Source: Dillenia suffruticosa (lineage: Eukaryota; Streptophyta; Magnoliopsida; Dilleniales; Dilleniaceae). Taken from it: a stretch of DNA of 64,000 nt. This document shows positions 20,613-32,510 of the stretch, piece by piece (within the stretch, counting starts at the first letter, position 1; every line of letters starts with the position of its first letter). The stretch lies in NCBI GenBank assembly GCA_033439265.1, contig JAVTVX010000021.1, positions 13,357,001-13,421,000 on the forward strand, written 5' to 3'. Both the position numbers and the translations under genes were made by a program. Below the pieces are notes generated by a model. That model was not told the DNA's origin and made no database searches. It saw only the letters and a program-made list of their open reading frames with translations.

Positions 20613-23600
20613 TCACACAAACTTGGGAACAGGGGTGCTTTCCGAAGGGGGCAATGTCACGGATCGCAGCAGTTCCAATGAGAAAACTAACCCCAAAAAA
20701 TGAGACAGGATTGTGTTTGCAGATGCCTGCATAAAATAGAAGGACATGAGCAGATGGTGATCACACAAAACACCCCATATCATCAAGATGAAAATATGGA
20801 TCAAATGATGGACAACAAATGGGTTTTTAATTTATTTAGTATGCTCAATGAGAAACTGTTGATTTTTGTGGGTACTGAGACCATTACAAGAACACTATCC
20901 TTGACAATTTTGGAATTCTCAATTTTCCTAAAAGTGAAGTTTTGGAACTGTCAAATATCCAAAGTTCACAATGGGTTGGAACTAGGAACACTTGTAAACT
21001 TCCATTGAAAATAAAATCAAGAAAGCTAAGATCTTGAGAGAAACAGTTAGTTACTGGAATCGTGAGTAAACTTTTTCCTGAGTGCTTGCATCATCATTTG
21101 TCAAATTTAGCCCAATGAAAAAAAAAATAAACTACATACTTTTGGGAACTGGTGATAGTTAAGCAGTGTCTAGAAAAACTCAATGGGGCTTCCATGTTTA
21201 TGTTAAACCTAATGAGGCTACCATGTTTAGGTTCCATTTAAATACCTATTGGCCTATTTAATAACAATTGATAACAATAAAAGATAGATTTATACCAGAG
21301 ACTAATGCCACAATGTCCTATAAGCATGGACTGAAGACCTGGTGTCTCGCCTGGTTATTAAAAGGAGAGAGAAAATCCTAAACTAATTGCATATTAACGG
21401 TTTAATCTCCCATCTGCCAGAATCAATACAGAGGTCTATAACCTTTACTATTGTACAAAATATGAAACTTAAAAAATTGCAGAGGGCTTAAATTTGCAAT
21501 AAATATCAGAAACAGGAATTCAAGAAAGAGACACCCCCCTCTCTCTCTTTCTCAAGTTTAAGAAAACTAATAGCAAAGGGCTTAAAGTTTAGGCCAGTAG
21601 CGACAGGCAACCTGGATACTGGCCTAAAAGAAAGCGAGAATTTTCTAATCCTCAAATACAAAACCCCAAAATGAAGCAAGAAAGACCATTTTATTCCACA
21701 CAAGCACAGCATTCCCTCTAATTCATTTCTTAAAACAGGTGACCCAAGGCTACCTTTCAACGACTGAGATGTAAGTAGGTTGCACAGAAGAGGTTTATAA
21801 ACAAATAAGATCTCCAGTTGTTAGTTTTGAGTGCCAAATAGTTACCTGGACCAAAAATACATCCAATGCAAGAACAGGACTACTACCAGGAGTGATACCC
21901 TGGTAATAAGGATTGGAGGTGGAAGTAAGAGCTTTTGCAACCAACAATCCTACTGTGGCTTGCATGCCAAGAATAGCAGCACCCATTCCTAGGAGGTTCA
22001 GAACTATGCCATTCCTCAAGCCTTTCACCACATCGGGACGAGGAGGAGCCTGCACACAAGAAGCAATACTTAGCAACCTACAAAACCTCAAGTCATATAG
22101 GAGGCTTCTGTTCCTGTATCAACTTTTGCTTCCAGACAGACTTTCACAATCAAACCAATTTTTTACAACCACAGATGTTGCAAAAGGTGGGAATTAGTCC
22201 TGCATCTTTTCTTTTAACACCAAGACATTTTAGCGAGCTAAGCTAGCTTAAACCTTAATTTGATACAATTACTCCATAGGAAACAGTAAGAGGGAGAAAG
22301 TTTAGAGACTAGCAATGAGGTCACAGGAAACTGAAGGGACCAAAATATTGGTGTTGGAAAGGCAGTTCGGCTTGTCATAATTCATACTCACGAAAAAAGA
22401 AAAATGAAATTGTTGAATCACTTCAGCCTTCAAAATAAATTGTTGCAACATCGGCAAACACGATTAGACATACCGGATGAAACAAAAACCTACACTGAAG
22501 CTTAAGAAATTTTCACTCTCGTAAACAAGAATAAGTCCCAATAGGTGTATTTATCTGAAGTATGAAATTAAACATATCACTTTCACGTACTTCATAACAT
22601 CAATTATATGAATTGTCCTCCAAACTTTTGGAAATAATAATTTCTCAAGAAACAAGAAAAAACATTTATCCAGACAAATAATCTCTCCATGCACCATAAG
22701 GGTATGAGAACCCAGCCTTCATCTCCTAATTCCTCAATTCTCAAAAGGCATGAAACCGATCGCTTCTCATAATTGTGAAACAGTGCTCCATATGTCTTGA
22801 CGGAGGAGGAACGGATAGATCTATCAAGTTACATATGAAACAAGAACAGAAACTATAATAAAAATTATAAAATGATGGCAAATTAAGGTTCCCTCGACTT
22901 TTTTGATTCCCAATGTAACTGGTAATATTTAAATTTAGCTTCATACCTTTCTCGGCCTTCTGATTAAAATCGAGTGTACTATTTGCTCTTATCAATTTAA
23001 TAGATTTAGCTTTAGTCTTTCGTGTAAATGTCAATTGGCCGCAAATTAGACCTGTAACGCTTTACTAGATGGTATGACATTACCAACAACCAAGTTAAAA
23101 AAGTAGGGCACTTTTTTTCTTTTCCCCCCTACACTCCAAGCATACAATACCATTATACTTTTTTCATAATCAGAACATTGCGAGTTTCTAGTTAAAGCAT
23201 CAAAAAAGAAAGAAAAGAAACCCATATGGTTAAAATCAGGTGTTCACTCAAGAGAAAACGCATCGGCGAAATTGGGACTTGACAACCTAGTAAATTCTAA
23301 ATTCCTGAGAACCACATTACTAATCTTCTAAGGTGCACAACCGACTAAGACTACTACAAAAGGAACAAACAAACAAGTTAAAGCAATCGAATTCTCCAAA
23401 AGAAAACACACTGATTCAATCATCGTCAACCAACATTGCTCCACAAAAACACTAATTATGACAAAATTTCAATTCAACAACTAAAATCACAATTCTAATT
23501 TAGACTTTGAAAAAACAATATTAATATCTAATGCTTCATTACAAACCCAATTACCTTTGAAGGATCATTAGCAGTTTTCCTAAGCCTCTCCGCCAACCTC

Positions 23601-23867
23601 AAATACCCAAATGACCAGAAAACTGAAATGAACCCCGCTACGATTCCAGTCATCGTGGAATAAAAAGTCACCGGAGACGTAATCTTCCCGGTAACGATAA
23701 TGGAAAAGGAGAGAATCACAGCAGCCACAATTGTACAAACCAGCTGTCCCCAAAACCCTAATCCTCCCAATCTCTTAAAATACCTAGCTGTACTCTCAAG
23801 TCTCTTCGCTACCTATCACAAAACCAACACAATTAAACAATCTGAGAGAGAGAGAGAGAGAGAGAGA

Positions 23868-23913
<46 letters not shown>

Positions 23914-24202
23914 ATTTTACCTGAGCGAGTTTCGCTTGGTCGACCTCGTTACTGGGAGAAGTGAAAACCGGAGAAGATGAAGAAGAAGAAGAGATTTTAG
24001 ACAAAGAAAATGTTTTTCTCGAGGAGAGAGAGAGTGAAGGTTTTAGGTTAAATGAAGAGAGAGAATGGGGAGGAGGGAGAAGCGGTCCGACGGAGAGGAG
24101 TGTCAAGTGAGGGCGAAGATGGAGGAAGGAGAGTGAGGGTTTCGACGTCACTAACGGTGGCGCTAGGCCGGAGTTTGTCGCCGGAATGAATAATGTCTGC
24201 AT
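20613..24202 (-). CDS. TIC21: TIC21 / PIC1 chloroplast inner-envelope protein
   Basis: Inner-envelope membrane protein linked both to preprotein import and to iron uptake in Arabidopsis (PIC1). Four exons on the minus strand, all phase 0: 24202-23921, 23812-23555, 22049-21846, 20726-20613, giving 285 residues (Arabidopsis about 296). Residues 1-about 80 are Ser/Leu-rich, a transit peptide. The mature part starts NEVDQAKLAQVAKRLEST. Four hydrophobic segments: LGFWGQLVCTIVAAVILSFS, TGIVAGFISVFWSFGYLRLA, VLNLLGMGAAILGMQATVGL, and LSHFLGLVFSLELLRSVTL near the C-terminus. The exon 3/4 join LALDVFLVQ-ASANT matches the family. I start at 24202 (MQTLF) since that matches Arabidopsis; an in-frame ATG lies 24 codons upstream. 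Confidence 0.95.
23842..23911. repeat. GA/GT/GA compound microsatellite filling most of TIC21 intron 1
   Basis: Plus strand: (GA)n then (GT)n then (GA)n. Intron 1 spans only 23813-23920 (108 nt), so about two thirds of it is repeat. In gene orientation the pyrimidine tract ends CTCTCAG at 23842, a cryptic acceptor 29 nt before the true one. Confidence 0.9.
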
Positions 24203-25196
24203 TTTTTTTGGGTTTTTTTTTTTTCTTGGGAGGGGAGGGTTGGGGGTTAACTGTGAGAGAGGGGACAGAGTCAAGACTCAGGTGCTTTGTGGGGAATTAT
24301 ACTTTTGAGACCAAAATGTCCTTGTCACTGAAGTTTTCACCCCCGTGGGAACATCACCGCACCGAACGCGGATGGTCTTTCCCTGGGCGTCTCCTTTCCT
24401 TTTTTTTTTTTTGGTGTTTTCGTCTTATTGATTAAACTTATTTGTTATTAATATTTAATAATATTTTTTTATATCTAATATTTTGATATAACCTTTTTCA
24501 TAAATAAAAAATATCCCAATATAATTATGGTAACAAATTTTAATTAAATATTGTTATAATAAAATCTCATGGTTATAAATTCATGAAAAAAGAGTAGCCT
24601 CATATAAGCCATAGTTGACATCTTCTTTTGAACAGTGATGTCTGTGGTTGTGGTGTTCAATTTTTTTTCGTATTTATTAAAAATTTTAATCAATATGAGG
24701 TATTTAGAGGTGGCTATGGCTATTGAATTTTTCAATAATTAAAAGGAGTATTTGATAACTTATAATCCAAAAATTAAAAAAAAAATTATCAACTATTTAA
24801 AATAATTTATTTCTTTTGAAAAACTGTTTTTCAGTATTTTTTTTTCATCTTACGCAATAAAAAGATTTAAATTCAAGTTTGATTCTATTTTTTGGTATAA
24901 TTTATAAAGTTTGATAATCGGTTTGGTTTTATGTGATTATTAAAGTTGATTATTTTAGATAAGAGTGAGAGAAAAAATAAATACCACAATTTTGTTATAA
25001 TATAATCGCGTAATTTATTGTAAATATACAATCAGAATATTTTAAAGTTATTCCATAATAAATAAAATTGTAATTTAAGAAGTTTAAGGTATAAGGTATT
25101 GGTTTTTCAGTCTTAATAATACTACTTGGACAAAATAAATAAATAAATAAATAAGGAATTTGTGTGCTGCATGAGGTGTCAAATGGAAAGTGCGTC
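24203..25196. other. TIC21 promoter and AT-rich intergenic DNA
   Basis: The first 200 bp upstream of TIC21 are GC-richer and should contain its promoter; no clear TATA box seen. Beyond 24430 the sequence is AT-rich with no recognisable gene. Confidence 0.45.
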
Positions 25197-25371
25197 ACTA
25201 AACTTATTTAGGTCGAGTGGTCAGAGACTCTATTTTTTTAGTTAGAGATCTCGAATTTAAACCTGAGAATAATAAAAAAAAATTGAGAAAGTCAATTTCT
25301 AAAATAAATCGTACAGTTATCGAATCAAATTAATCAAATAAAATTTAGATATCGATAATAAAAAAAAAAAA
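25197..25371 (+). mobile_element. Second copy of the tRNA-derived SINE family
   Basis: Aligns along its length to the element at 6091-6272. This copy better preserves the A-box region (GGTCGAGTGGTCAGAGACT), while the B-box is GATCTCGAATTT. It ends in an A12 run (25360-25371). I see no convincing target-site duplication, consistent with an older insertion. Confidence 0.7.
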
Positions 25372-26650
25372 TTAAACTGTGTCCCGGGGCAAGGCCCATG
25401 GTGAATCAAATCTGGACCTAGGAGATAGGACCCGTAGGCATAGCACAGACGGGCTTACGTCGATCGATATTTTAATTTAATCTAATTAATTCAATCTATT
25501 AAGGGTTTAATTCTTTCAATACATATTTTTTTATTTTTAATATTTAAATTTAAAATTTTAATTAAAAAAATTTAATATCCGAACGTTATATCCAAATGGT
25601 ATCAGTATGTTCTTTGCACTATCCAACTCAATCCCAATATTAGAAATATATATATGATTTTCGTTTTTTTTAATTGAATATTCTTAACTATGGCAATGAA
25701 AGAAACAATAATATCTCACGGTTCCATTCTTTAATTGTTAAACTATAGGAATGTTTTATTTTTGCGTCATTGAATTCCTATTTAAAATAAAATTTTCTTC
25801 CATATACAAAACTAAGAAATTAAAAACATAACATACAAAGCAATCATTCGATTTAAAAGAATATACAAATAGAATTATATTAAAATTAAAATATTTAAAA
25901 TATTGTTAGTTGCATTAAAATATTTTAGGGAAAATGATTGTGCATATTTCGTTTTCTGTATCTGTGTTCCGCTGACAATCTAATTAAGATTCAAAATAAG
26001 TCGAGTTAAAATACGCTGAAACTAACTCTGGCTAATAATACCATAAATTAAAAAATCACAAACCGTCAATGATAGCTATGATTGATTTTCATGGTGTTTT
26101 GTTGAAACGGGAACAAATTATAAAATCATTTTAAATTATTAAATCCTAAATCCTAAATTAAAAAAAAAAACTCTAAAAATGATAGAAAATAAATATATTT
26201 TGTTGGATGTAAATTATCTTTGGGTCGGCCATGAATAATTAAGTATCCAGCTTCTCCTACGTAGAGGTACAGAACTATCAATTTTATTTATTTTATTTTT
26301 TATTTTTGCTTAAGAAGATATAATCAATCAGGATTAAATCAGGGAAGGAATGAAGAAAATAAAGAGATTCTACCACTTGAACTGTCATTGATCGACACTA
26401 TCGACTTTAATGGCAATACTTAAAATTCATGTTTTAAATTTCATTTAAAATGTAAATTATTTATAAAAAAATTACTTTTAAAAAGTTTAAGTAATTGAGT
26501 TATTTACATGCATTAATCAAAATTATTATAATTACTAATTTTAATTATATTATTCATACAACTTAGTGATATCGAATTTTGTTAATTTGATATTAACTTT
26601 TTGCTCATAACATTATTATTATTATTTTTTTTGTACTCTGGCCGTTAATA

Positions 26651-26681
<31 letters not shown>

Positions 26682-26690
26682 TTTTGGTGA
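25372..26690. other. AT-rich intergenic DNA
   Basis: No gene seen. Ends in a (TA)n tract followed by a T run (26648-26685). Confidence 0.5.
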
Positions 26691-26776
26691 GAGCCGTTAA
26701 TCAATAATAAATTCGCACATCCGTGACTTGAGGTCTCTCCAAGGCAAAACGGGTAAGGCAGAAAAATCTGTACCCT

Positions 26777-26889
26777 GACTTGATGTTGAGGCCATGTTGA
26801 GATTTGAACCCATAATGATCGGATTGAAAGAGGGGAATTATGACTTGATGTTGAGGCCCAATATCGGATCGAAAGAGGGGAATTATGAT
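26777..26889. repeat. Interlocked short duplications
   Basis: GACTTGATGTTGAGGCC occurs at 26777 and 26842 (65 bp apart) and GAAAGAGGGGAATTATGA at 26826 and 26871 (45 bp apart), so two short duplications overlap. An open frame through this stretch is not protein-like. Confidence 0.75.
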
Positions 26890-28479
26890 CGTTACGCTGT
26901 GCCGGGAACGAGGCCCAATATATTCAACGACACCTTAACGAATCAGGACCGTTGCTCCATATATATTTATTTACCCTTCCAATCTTCTATCTGGTTCAGG
27001 TACTCTTCTTCACTTCCTCATCGGTCTCTTTTCAATTCTGGATCAAAATCTGCAATTTAGTGAATTCTTTTTTTAATAATTATTTGATTCTCTTTATGGT
27101 CGATTCAAATCCTAATTGTGGAAACTTCTTCATTGGCCTCTTTTCAGTTCTTTGATCAAAGCTTTTAATGTTTCTTGAATTGAAATTTCAAAAGTCTGAA
27201 TCACAAACGGGAAATCGGTTGAAAACACTCTTCCGGAAAATCCTTTTGATCCGTCTCATTAAACCCTAATCTTGAAAATCAAACTCCACTTTCTGGTTCC
27301 AAAGTACTGATCTTCTGCATCTTTATCGTCACTCTCCAGTTCTTGATTAAACCTGCGCGATATTATTTCAAAAGGCATAATTACTCAATTGATGTTTGTT
27401 CTTTTCGTGGCAATATGCATTTTAAGTAAGCTATCCGGGTGATGCTTAATCTAAAGAGCATGTTAGTTTTGAAGCTATGCATGTTTTTTGTTGTGCATTT
27501 GAATCCATACAAAATGATTAGTCCAAATTAAGTTCAGTGTGAATGTTAACATTTGTTTTGCTTTTTATGTCTAATTGAAAACAGATGCATCAGATTTGAA
27601 CAGTATGCCTTTGCAAATTGGAAAGGCTCGTTCAATGTCCCCATGGACTTTGTCTCATGATAAGAATAGACCTGAATGGTTTCTGCTTTCTGCAGAAACT
27701 TACACTTTATTGCTTCTTTTCTTCTTAGAAGTTTAATATGCACAATTTCTTACACAACGTATATCACAATTTCTTTCACTTTAGGTACTTCCATCCCCAT
27801 ATGTTGAACAATCACGTTGTCTGAAATGGTCTTTGTGCATTACCAACTATTCCCTTGTGTTATATCCAATTCTGCATTTATTTAATGGAATAAATTGTAG
27901 AAAATTCTAGCCAAACATGCTTTACACAAACGTGATCCAAGTTGGGCATTCAAAATGTGAGTTCTGTTATTTGAGTTTGTGTCAAGTTGGCAATAAATTT
28001 GGTCCGCATATATGTTTTATCATACAGGTGAAAAGAAGCTTTTATAATTTCTCAACCTAGACTCTTGCATCTTATTGTCTAGGCATTTGATGAGGGGACT
28101 GGATAACTTTTGCTGAAGGTGTTGCACTCAAATCATGGGCTTGTTACATGGACATACTAGATAGAAGAGTGGTGGTTAACAGTGCCTTTACAGGAGCTTT
28201 TGTATATTAACCTATGGCTAATACTCCACATGCTGTTGGGTGCTGATTGCTGGAAAACAATGTATGCACCATTCACTGAGAAATCGTTCTAGGCAGTCAG
28301 GCTTTCCTTAACTGGCCACAAGCATGCCAGCAAGAACTTACCCTGCTTACATTATTATTAGGCCAAATTCTAACCCCTCTCCAACCAAGCCCGTTTATGG
28401 ACAAATGCCTTGTTTATATATTTCACACTACATATTCAAAGTTTGCAACTTGCTTTCATGGTTTCCTGATTCATTTTCT
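26890..28479. other. Possible leader/intron DNA of the ATR3-like remnant, unassigned
   Basis: Moderate composition, with TTCTTGAT and CTTCCTCATCGG type leader-like words between 26990 and 27360. No domain could be recognised in any frame. It may be the 5' part of the copied gene fragments that follow. Confidence 0.3.
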
Positions 28480-28485
28480 CAACAG

Positions 28486-28770
28486 ATTAAGAATCGACAT
28501 TTGACCAAAGAAGGCTATAGAAAGGATATGCAGCACTTCAAATAGCCATATCATCTTTACACGCCTGTTTATAAATTATTCATCAATTGGAATCCTATTG
28601 GGTTGTTTTGGAGACATATGCCTTTGTAAAACTAATATGTTTGGATTGCTGTTTCTCAGGTTATAAAATATGCAGTTGGGGATATTCTTGAGATTCTTCC
28701 GGGTCAAAATCCCGCTACAATTGATGCATTTATAGAGCGTTGTGATTTGGATCCTGAATCTTATATCATT
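28486..28770 (+). pseudogene. ATR3-like diflavin reductase fragment (two exons)
   Basis: Two exon-sized segments with surviving splice signals. The first (28486-28545, after ...caacag) reads IKNRHLTKEGYRKDMQHF then K and a stop (TAG at 28543-28545). The second (28660-28770, between tttctcag and gtaagc, exactly 37 codons) reads VIKYAVGDILEILPGQNPA and DAFIERCDLDPESYII. Both match, from memory, consecutive parts of the ATR3/TAH18-type NADPH-dependent diflavin oxidoreductase, which passes electrons to the cytosolic Fe-S assembly machinery, near its FAD-binding domain. The flavodoxin and NADPH domains are not present. A non-functional genomic fragment with intron structure kept. Confidence 0.7.
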
Positions 28771-29550
28771 GTAAGCACTTCTCTTTTTACCAGGATTGAT
28801 CATAAAGCACACCCATATGCCCCAATGGACTTCCATTTTAGTTTCACATAGAGCATTTGGTCTCTAGGTAAAGCTGTTGCATAAGAAGAGCAGTCATATG
28901 GCAAAAACAGAAGCTATATCTGTATTATTTTCACCGAAAACATGCCAGCAACAGTGCACCTGCTTATGACAACAATCATCAAGTGCCATCTTTCTTAGAG
29001 ATCCATACCATGCATTCCTCAATATTTTCCCCTTTGTTTTCAGAATACAACTATTAACCTAAAAGAAACCTAGATAGGTACTCTATAAAATAATAATAAT
29101 AATAATAATAAATAGCTTATTTGCTATGCTAGACTTATTTATTTTGAATAAACTAATATCATTATTTTAAAGTTGTAGTTTTGCCGCACTATATCCTATT
29201 ATCTTTTGAGATTTGCCATATTGTGATATTTGTGTGCCATATGCATGCCCTTTATCCATGTCAATATCCCCTTTCTATGTTGGCAATATGCATATTTTCT
29301 CCAAATACCTTTCAATTTTGCAGGTTTTAAAGGTAGCATTACTAAAATTTGCCAACTGTTACAACCAAATCCTGGAACCCATTTGTGCAATCTCCAGAGA
29401 GATTTCTATCCCTGAAGCGATATTCTTAACACCTCAAGTGTAGCATGCCTTGGAAAAATCTGTACTAAATACTGCAGATTTTTTCTTTCTTTCTTTTTTT
29501 TTTTTGGGTTCATTGTAATTCAGAGAAATAATTCATTTTTAACACTTGAC

Positions 29551-32510
29551 TCTTCTGATATATGCCCCTTCAAGAATATATAGGGAGAAAAAAAAATGTT
29601 TCCCAAGATGATGATAGGATGTTGGCTGCAAATTTGGATTGGATGCACAAAGACGAGGGATCAAGCAAGCTTCTGCTCCAACCTAGGAACACTGAGGAGG
29701 TTTGCATCTCTCTTTCCATCAAATGCCTGACTATATTTATCTTTTCTTATGCTTTTCTGGATTTAGGGGGAATGAAGTGTTGATTAGCCACTTTAGAGAA
29801 AATGATTCATAAGTTCCTCTGATATCAGTCACTTCAGGAATATATTAGGAGAGAAAAATGTCACCCAAGATGGTGATAGGCTGTCAATGGCAAATGTGGA
29901 TTGGATGCACAAATACAAGAGGTCAAGCAAGTTTCTGCTCCAACCTAGTATCACTGAGGAGGTTTGCATCTCTCTTACCATCAAGTACTTGACATATTTG
30001 TTTTTCCTAATGCATTTCTGGATTCAGGGAATGAAGGGTTGTAAACCTTACTTTCAGATTTAAGTATTTCTGAAATTTTTAATGTCTGACTATATATGGG
30101 GGTCTTGGGATTTCAGAAATTTGTTGTCTCTTGTACTCATTCATTTGTTTCTTGTTCTGCTGTCACAGTCCTCCAACTAGCTTCACTTGAAATTCTGTAT
30201 TGTCTATTTATGGGGTTACTATAGAAACCCAAGCTTTTTTCTCTTTTATTAAAATTACTTTACTGAAGTAATGTGATTCTAGATGTCTGGCAGTTGTTCC
30301 ACAAAGGTGGTAATACTGGTCTTGTAGGTGGAAGTGTTCCTATTTTTGATGAGGGAATATGGGTCTCTCTTCACATGGATGCATTGTGTGCCTTTGTGCA
30401 TTACAGGCATGTAATTATTTTCTTCACCCATTTACCTTTGGGAGTGATTTTCTATTCTTTCGCTGATATGCTGTTACTGCTACCCCCTGGGCATGGTCCT
30501 CATTTGTGCCTCCTAATATACATTTTTAGCATAACTTGGAGCAGGAAACATGTTGGGTGTCTTTACTTTGGCAGTTTGGCTACAATGTTGGGTGTTTGGT
30601 AGGGATAGCTGGATCTTTCAATTTATCTAAAGTAGGGAGCGTGATCTTTGTCTGGACTCTGGATCAAAAGTATTTGGACAATCTTATACGGTCATGCTCA
30701 CAACAAGGGGATGAATTTCCACCATAAGATCTATACTGATATTTTGGAGATGGAATTTTGTCAATTCTCTATGTTAACGAGCTTATCAACAGATCTGTTG
30801 AATCTCTAATCTTGCCTTCTCTTTTGTGCTTTTTCGACTTTCATGCTTTTAAAATGAATTTTGCAGGTAATTATCAATGTTGGCCTGATGAACAACATCC
30901 AAATCATCCTCTCTCTCTTCATCTGAATGATGTTGTAGTTGGGTTTTAATGAAATTGTTATGGATAGACTTGTGATATGCATGCTTCATGTTTATAATCT
31001 AAGTGTAGCAAATCCCGCATAATTTTTTTTTTGGCCAACATGGGAAAGGAATAATGGACAAGATTTGGGGCAGGGAATGATCGGTAAAATTTTGATATCA
31101 TGTTGTTTATATATAAGGCAATGGATTGCTTTCACGATTGATATATCTGGTTACTTTTGGGCCCTCTAATCATTTTTTCAAGACAATGTGCAGAATTAAT
31201 TTGGTTTACTTTTAGCCTCCAATGGTTTTAAAAATGTACAAAATTAATATGCATGTGCATTTGTGAATTTGATAGTTTAATTAGGTAAATTAAGTAAGAA
31301 ATCAAAAATTGCAAAAAAAAAGCTAAAATGATAAAGCGGCAAAATTGATGAAATAGAACTTACATGGTTTTATAATATCCTTTATTTAAGAAATGCTCTC
31401 TTCTTGAAAATAGTGAACGCAATATTAGCTTAAATTTCTAGGCTCGGAGAATGTGCATCTCTAGATGTGGGGTTTTAGGATTTCAAAGGAATTTATGCAA
31501 TAACTCATGATTCTTTTACAAATACTACAATATATCAAAAGGGATATATGTTAAGGCTTTGAAAGCAAGATGAATAGAGAGAGAATAGATGAAACCTTAA
31601 AAGTTTTCTTGAGATTTGCAGCTAGCACAATTAGGTTAGGAAAGTTCCCTCTTTTAGATATTTTAGGCATTTTGATAAGAGGTAAGAAAAAGAGAACCAA
31701 AGATTTAAAGAGGGTCTAAATTTATTTAGATATATATATATACCATTTTATCATGTCTTCTCTCCCTCCCTCCCTATTTTATTGTGATTAGATTTTTTTT
31801 TTCTTTTAATTTGGATTCTCATGTATACATGCAATAATAATATAAGAAGGAGAAAGGAATGTATTTTCACTAATTTTTGCACGTCACAAGATGTTCATGC
31901 AAACTGAAAATTCAGAGATTACAGTCATATGCTAGCTACAATCGAAAGACTTATTTTTAGAAGTTTTAAGTAGGCGACAAATCATTCATCACTTAAAAAC
32001 CGTGGGAAAAGCGATGAATTGCTCGTAAACTCTAATCCTACTTTTGGCAAGTATATGTCTTATTGCATTTTGCATGAGGTTTGCCATATCTGAGTTGGCA
32101 AGACATGGTGGACTGTTGCACTGGACTTCTTATCTGCCGGCAGCTTTTAGAAGCATATACTTTTTTTCTTCCTACCTTCGCCATATATCTTTATTGCAGT
32201 TTCCATTTCTTGCTTGATTTTACGGAATTAATCTATAAATGCAGAACTGTAATGTATGCATCAGCATTTTTTTGTATGTTGTCTTGGGTAGTCATTGGAA
32301 GGAAATTAATATTGACAGTCAACCAAGATACCATGTTCTGTACATAATCTATTAACAAGAACTATAATCTTTGTTCATAAACTTGATTCCCTTCCATGGT
32401 GAGTAAAAGATGCATTTGCATGTGACAGGTTCTTAAGCATTTAGGAGGAGTTCAAAATCCCCTTTTACCTTCTTGGATTCACAACTTTAATGTTTCGATA
32501 GAGACAACTG
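29551..32510 (+). pseudogene. D-2-hydroxyglutarate dehydrogenase-like exon remnants
   Basis: Scattered exons of mitochondrial FAD-linked D2HGDH. (a) 29551-29699: NVSQDDDRMLAANLDWMHK, then SSKLLLQPRNTEE, preceded by an in-frame TAG. (a') 29818-29961: a tandem copy, open throughout, SDISHFRNILGEKNV then ANVDWMHKYKRSSKFLLQP. (b) about 30262-30353: SRCLAVVPQ, then after a one-base insertion GGNTGLVGGSVPIFDE; a stop (TAA) replaces the Tyr just before. (c) 30867-30899: VIINVGLMNNI. (d) 32429-32510: VLKHLGGVQNPLLPSW then HNFNVSIETT. Donor or acceptor dinucleotides flank several pieces, so this is a DNA-level copy, not a retrocopy. Most of the FAD-binding and C-terminal parts are missing. Confidence 0.8.

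Noticed and set aside
23844-23911. Possible CRISPR-like or satellite array
   Set aside because: A simple dinucleotide microsatellite; no spacer structure anywhere in the window.
26796-26815. GGGTTCAAATCTC-like T-arm on the minus strand
   Set aside because: No cloverleaf could be drawn around it, and it sits in an interlocked duplication.
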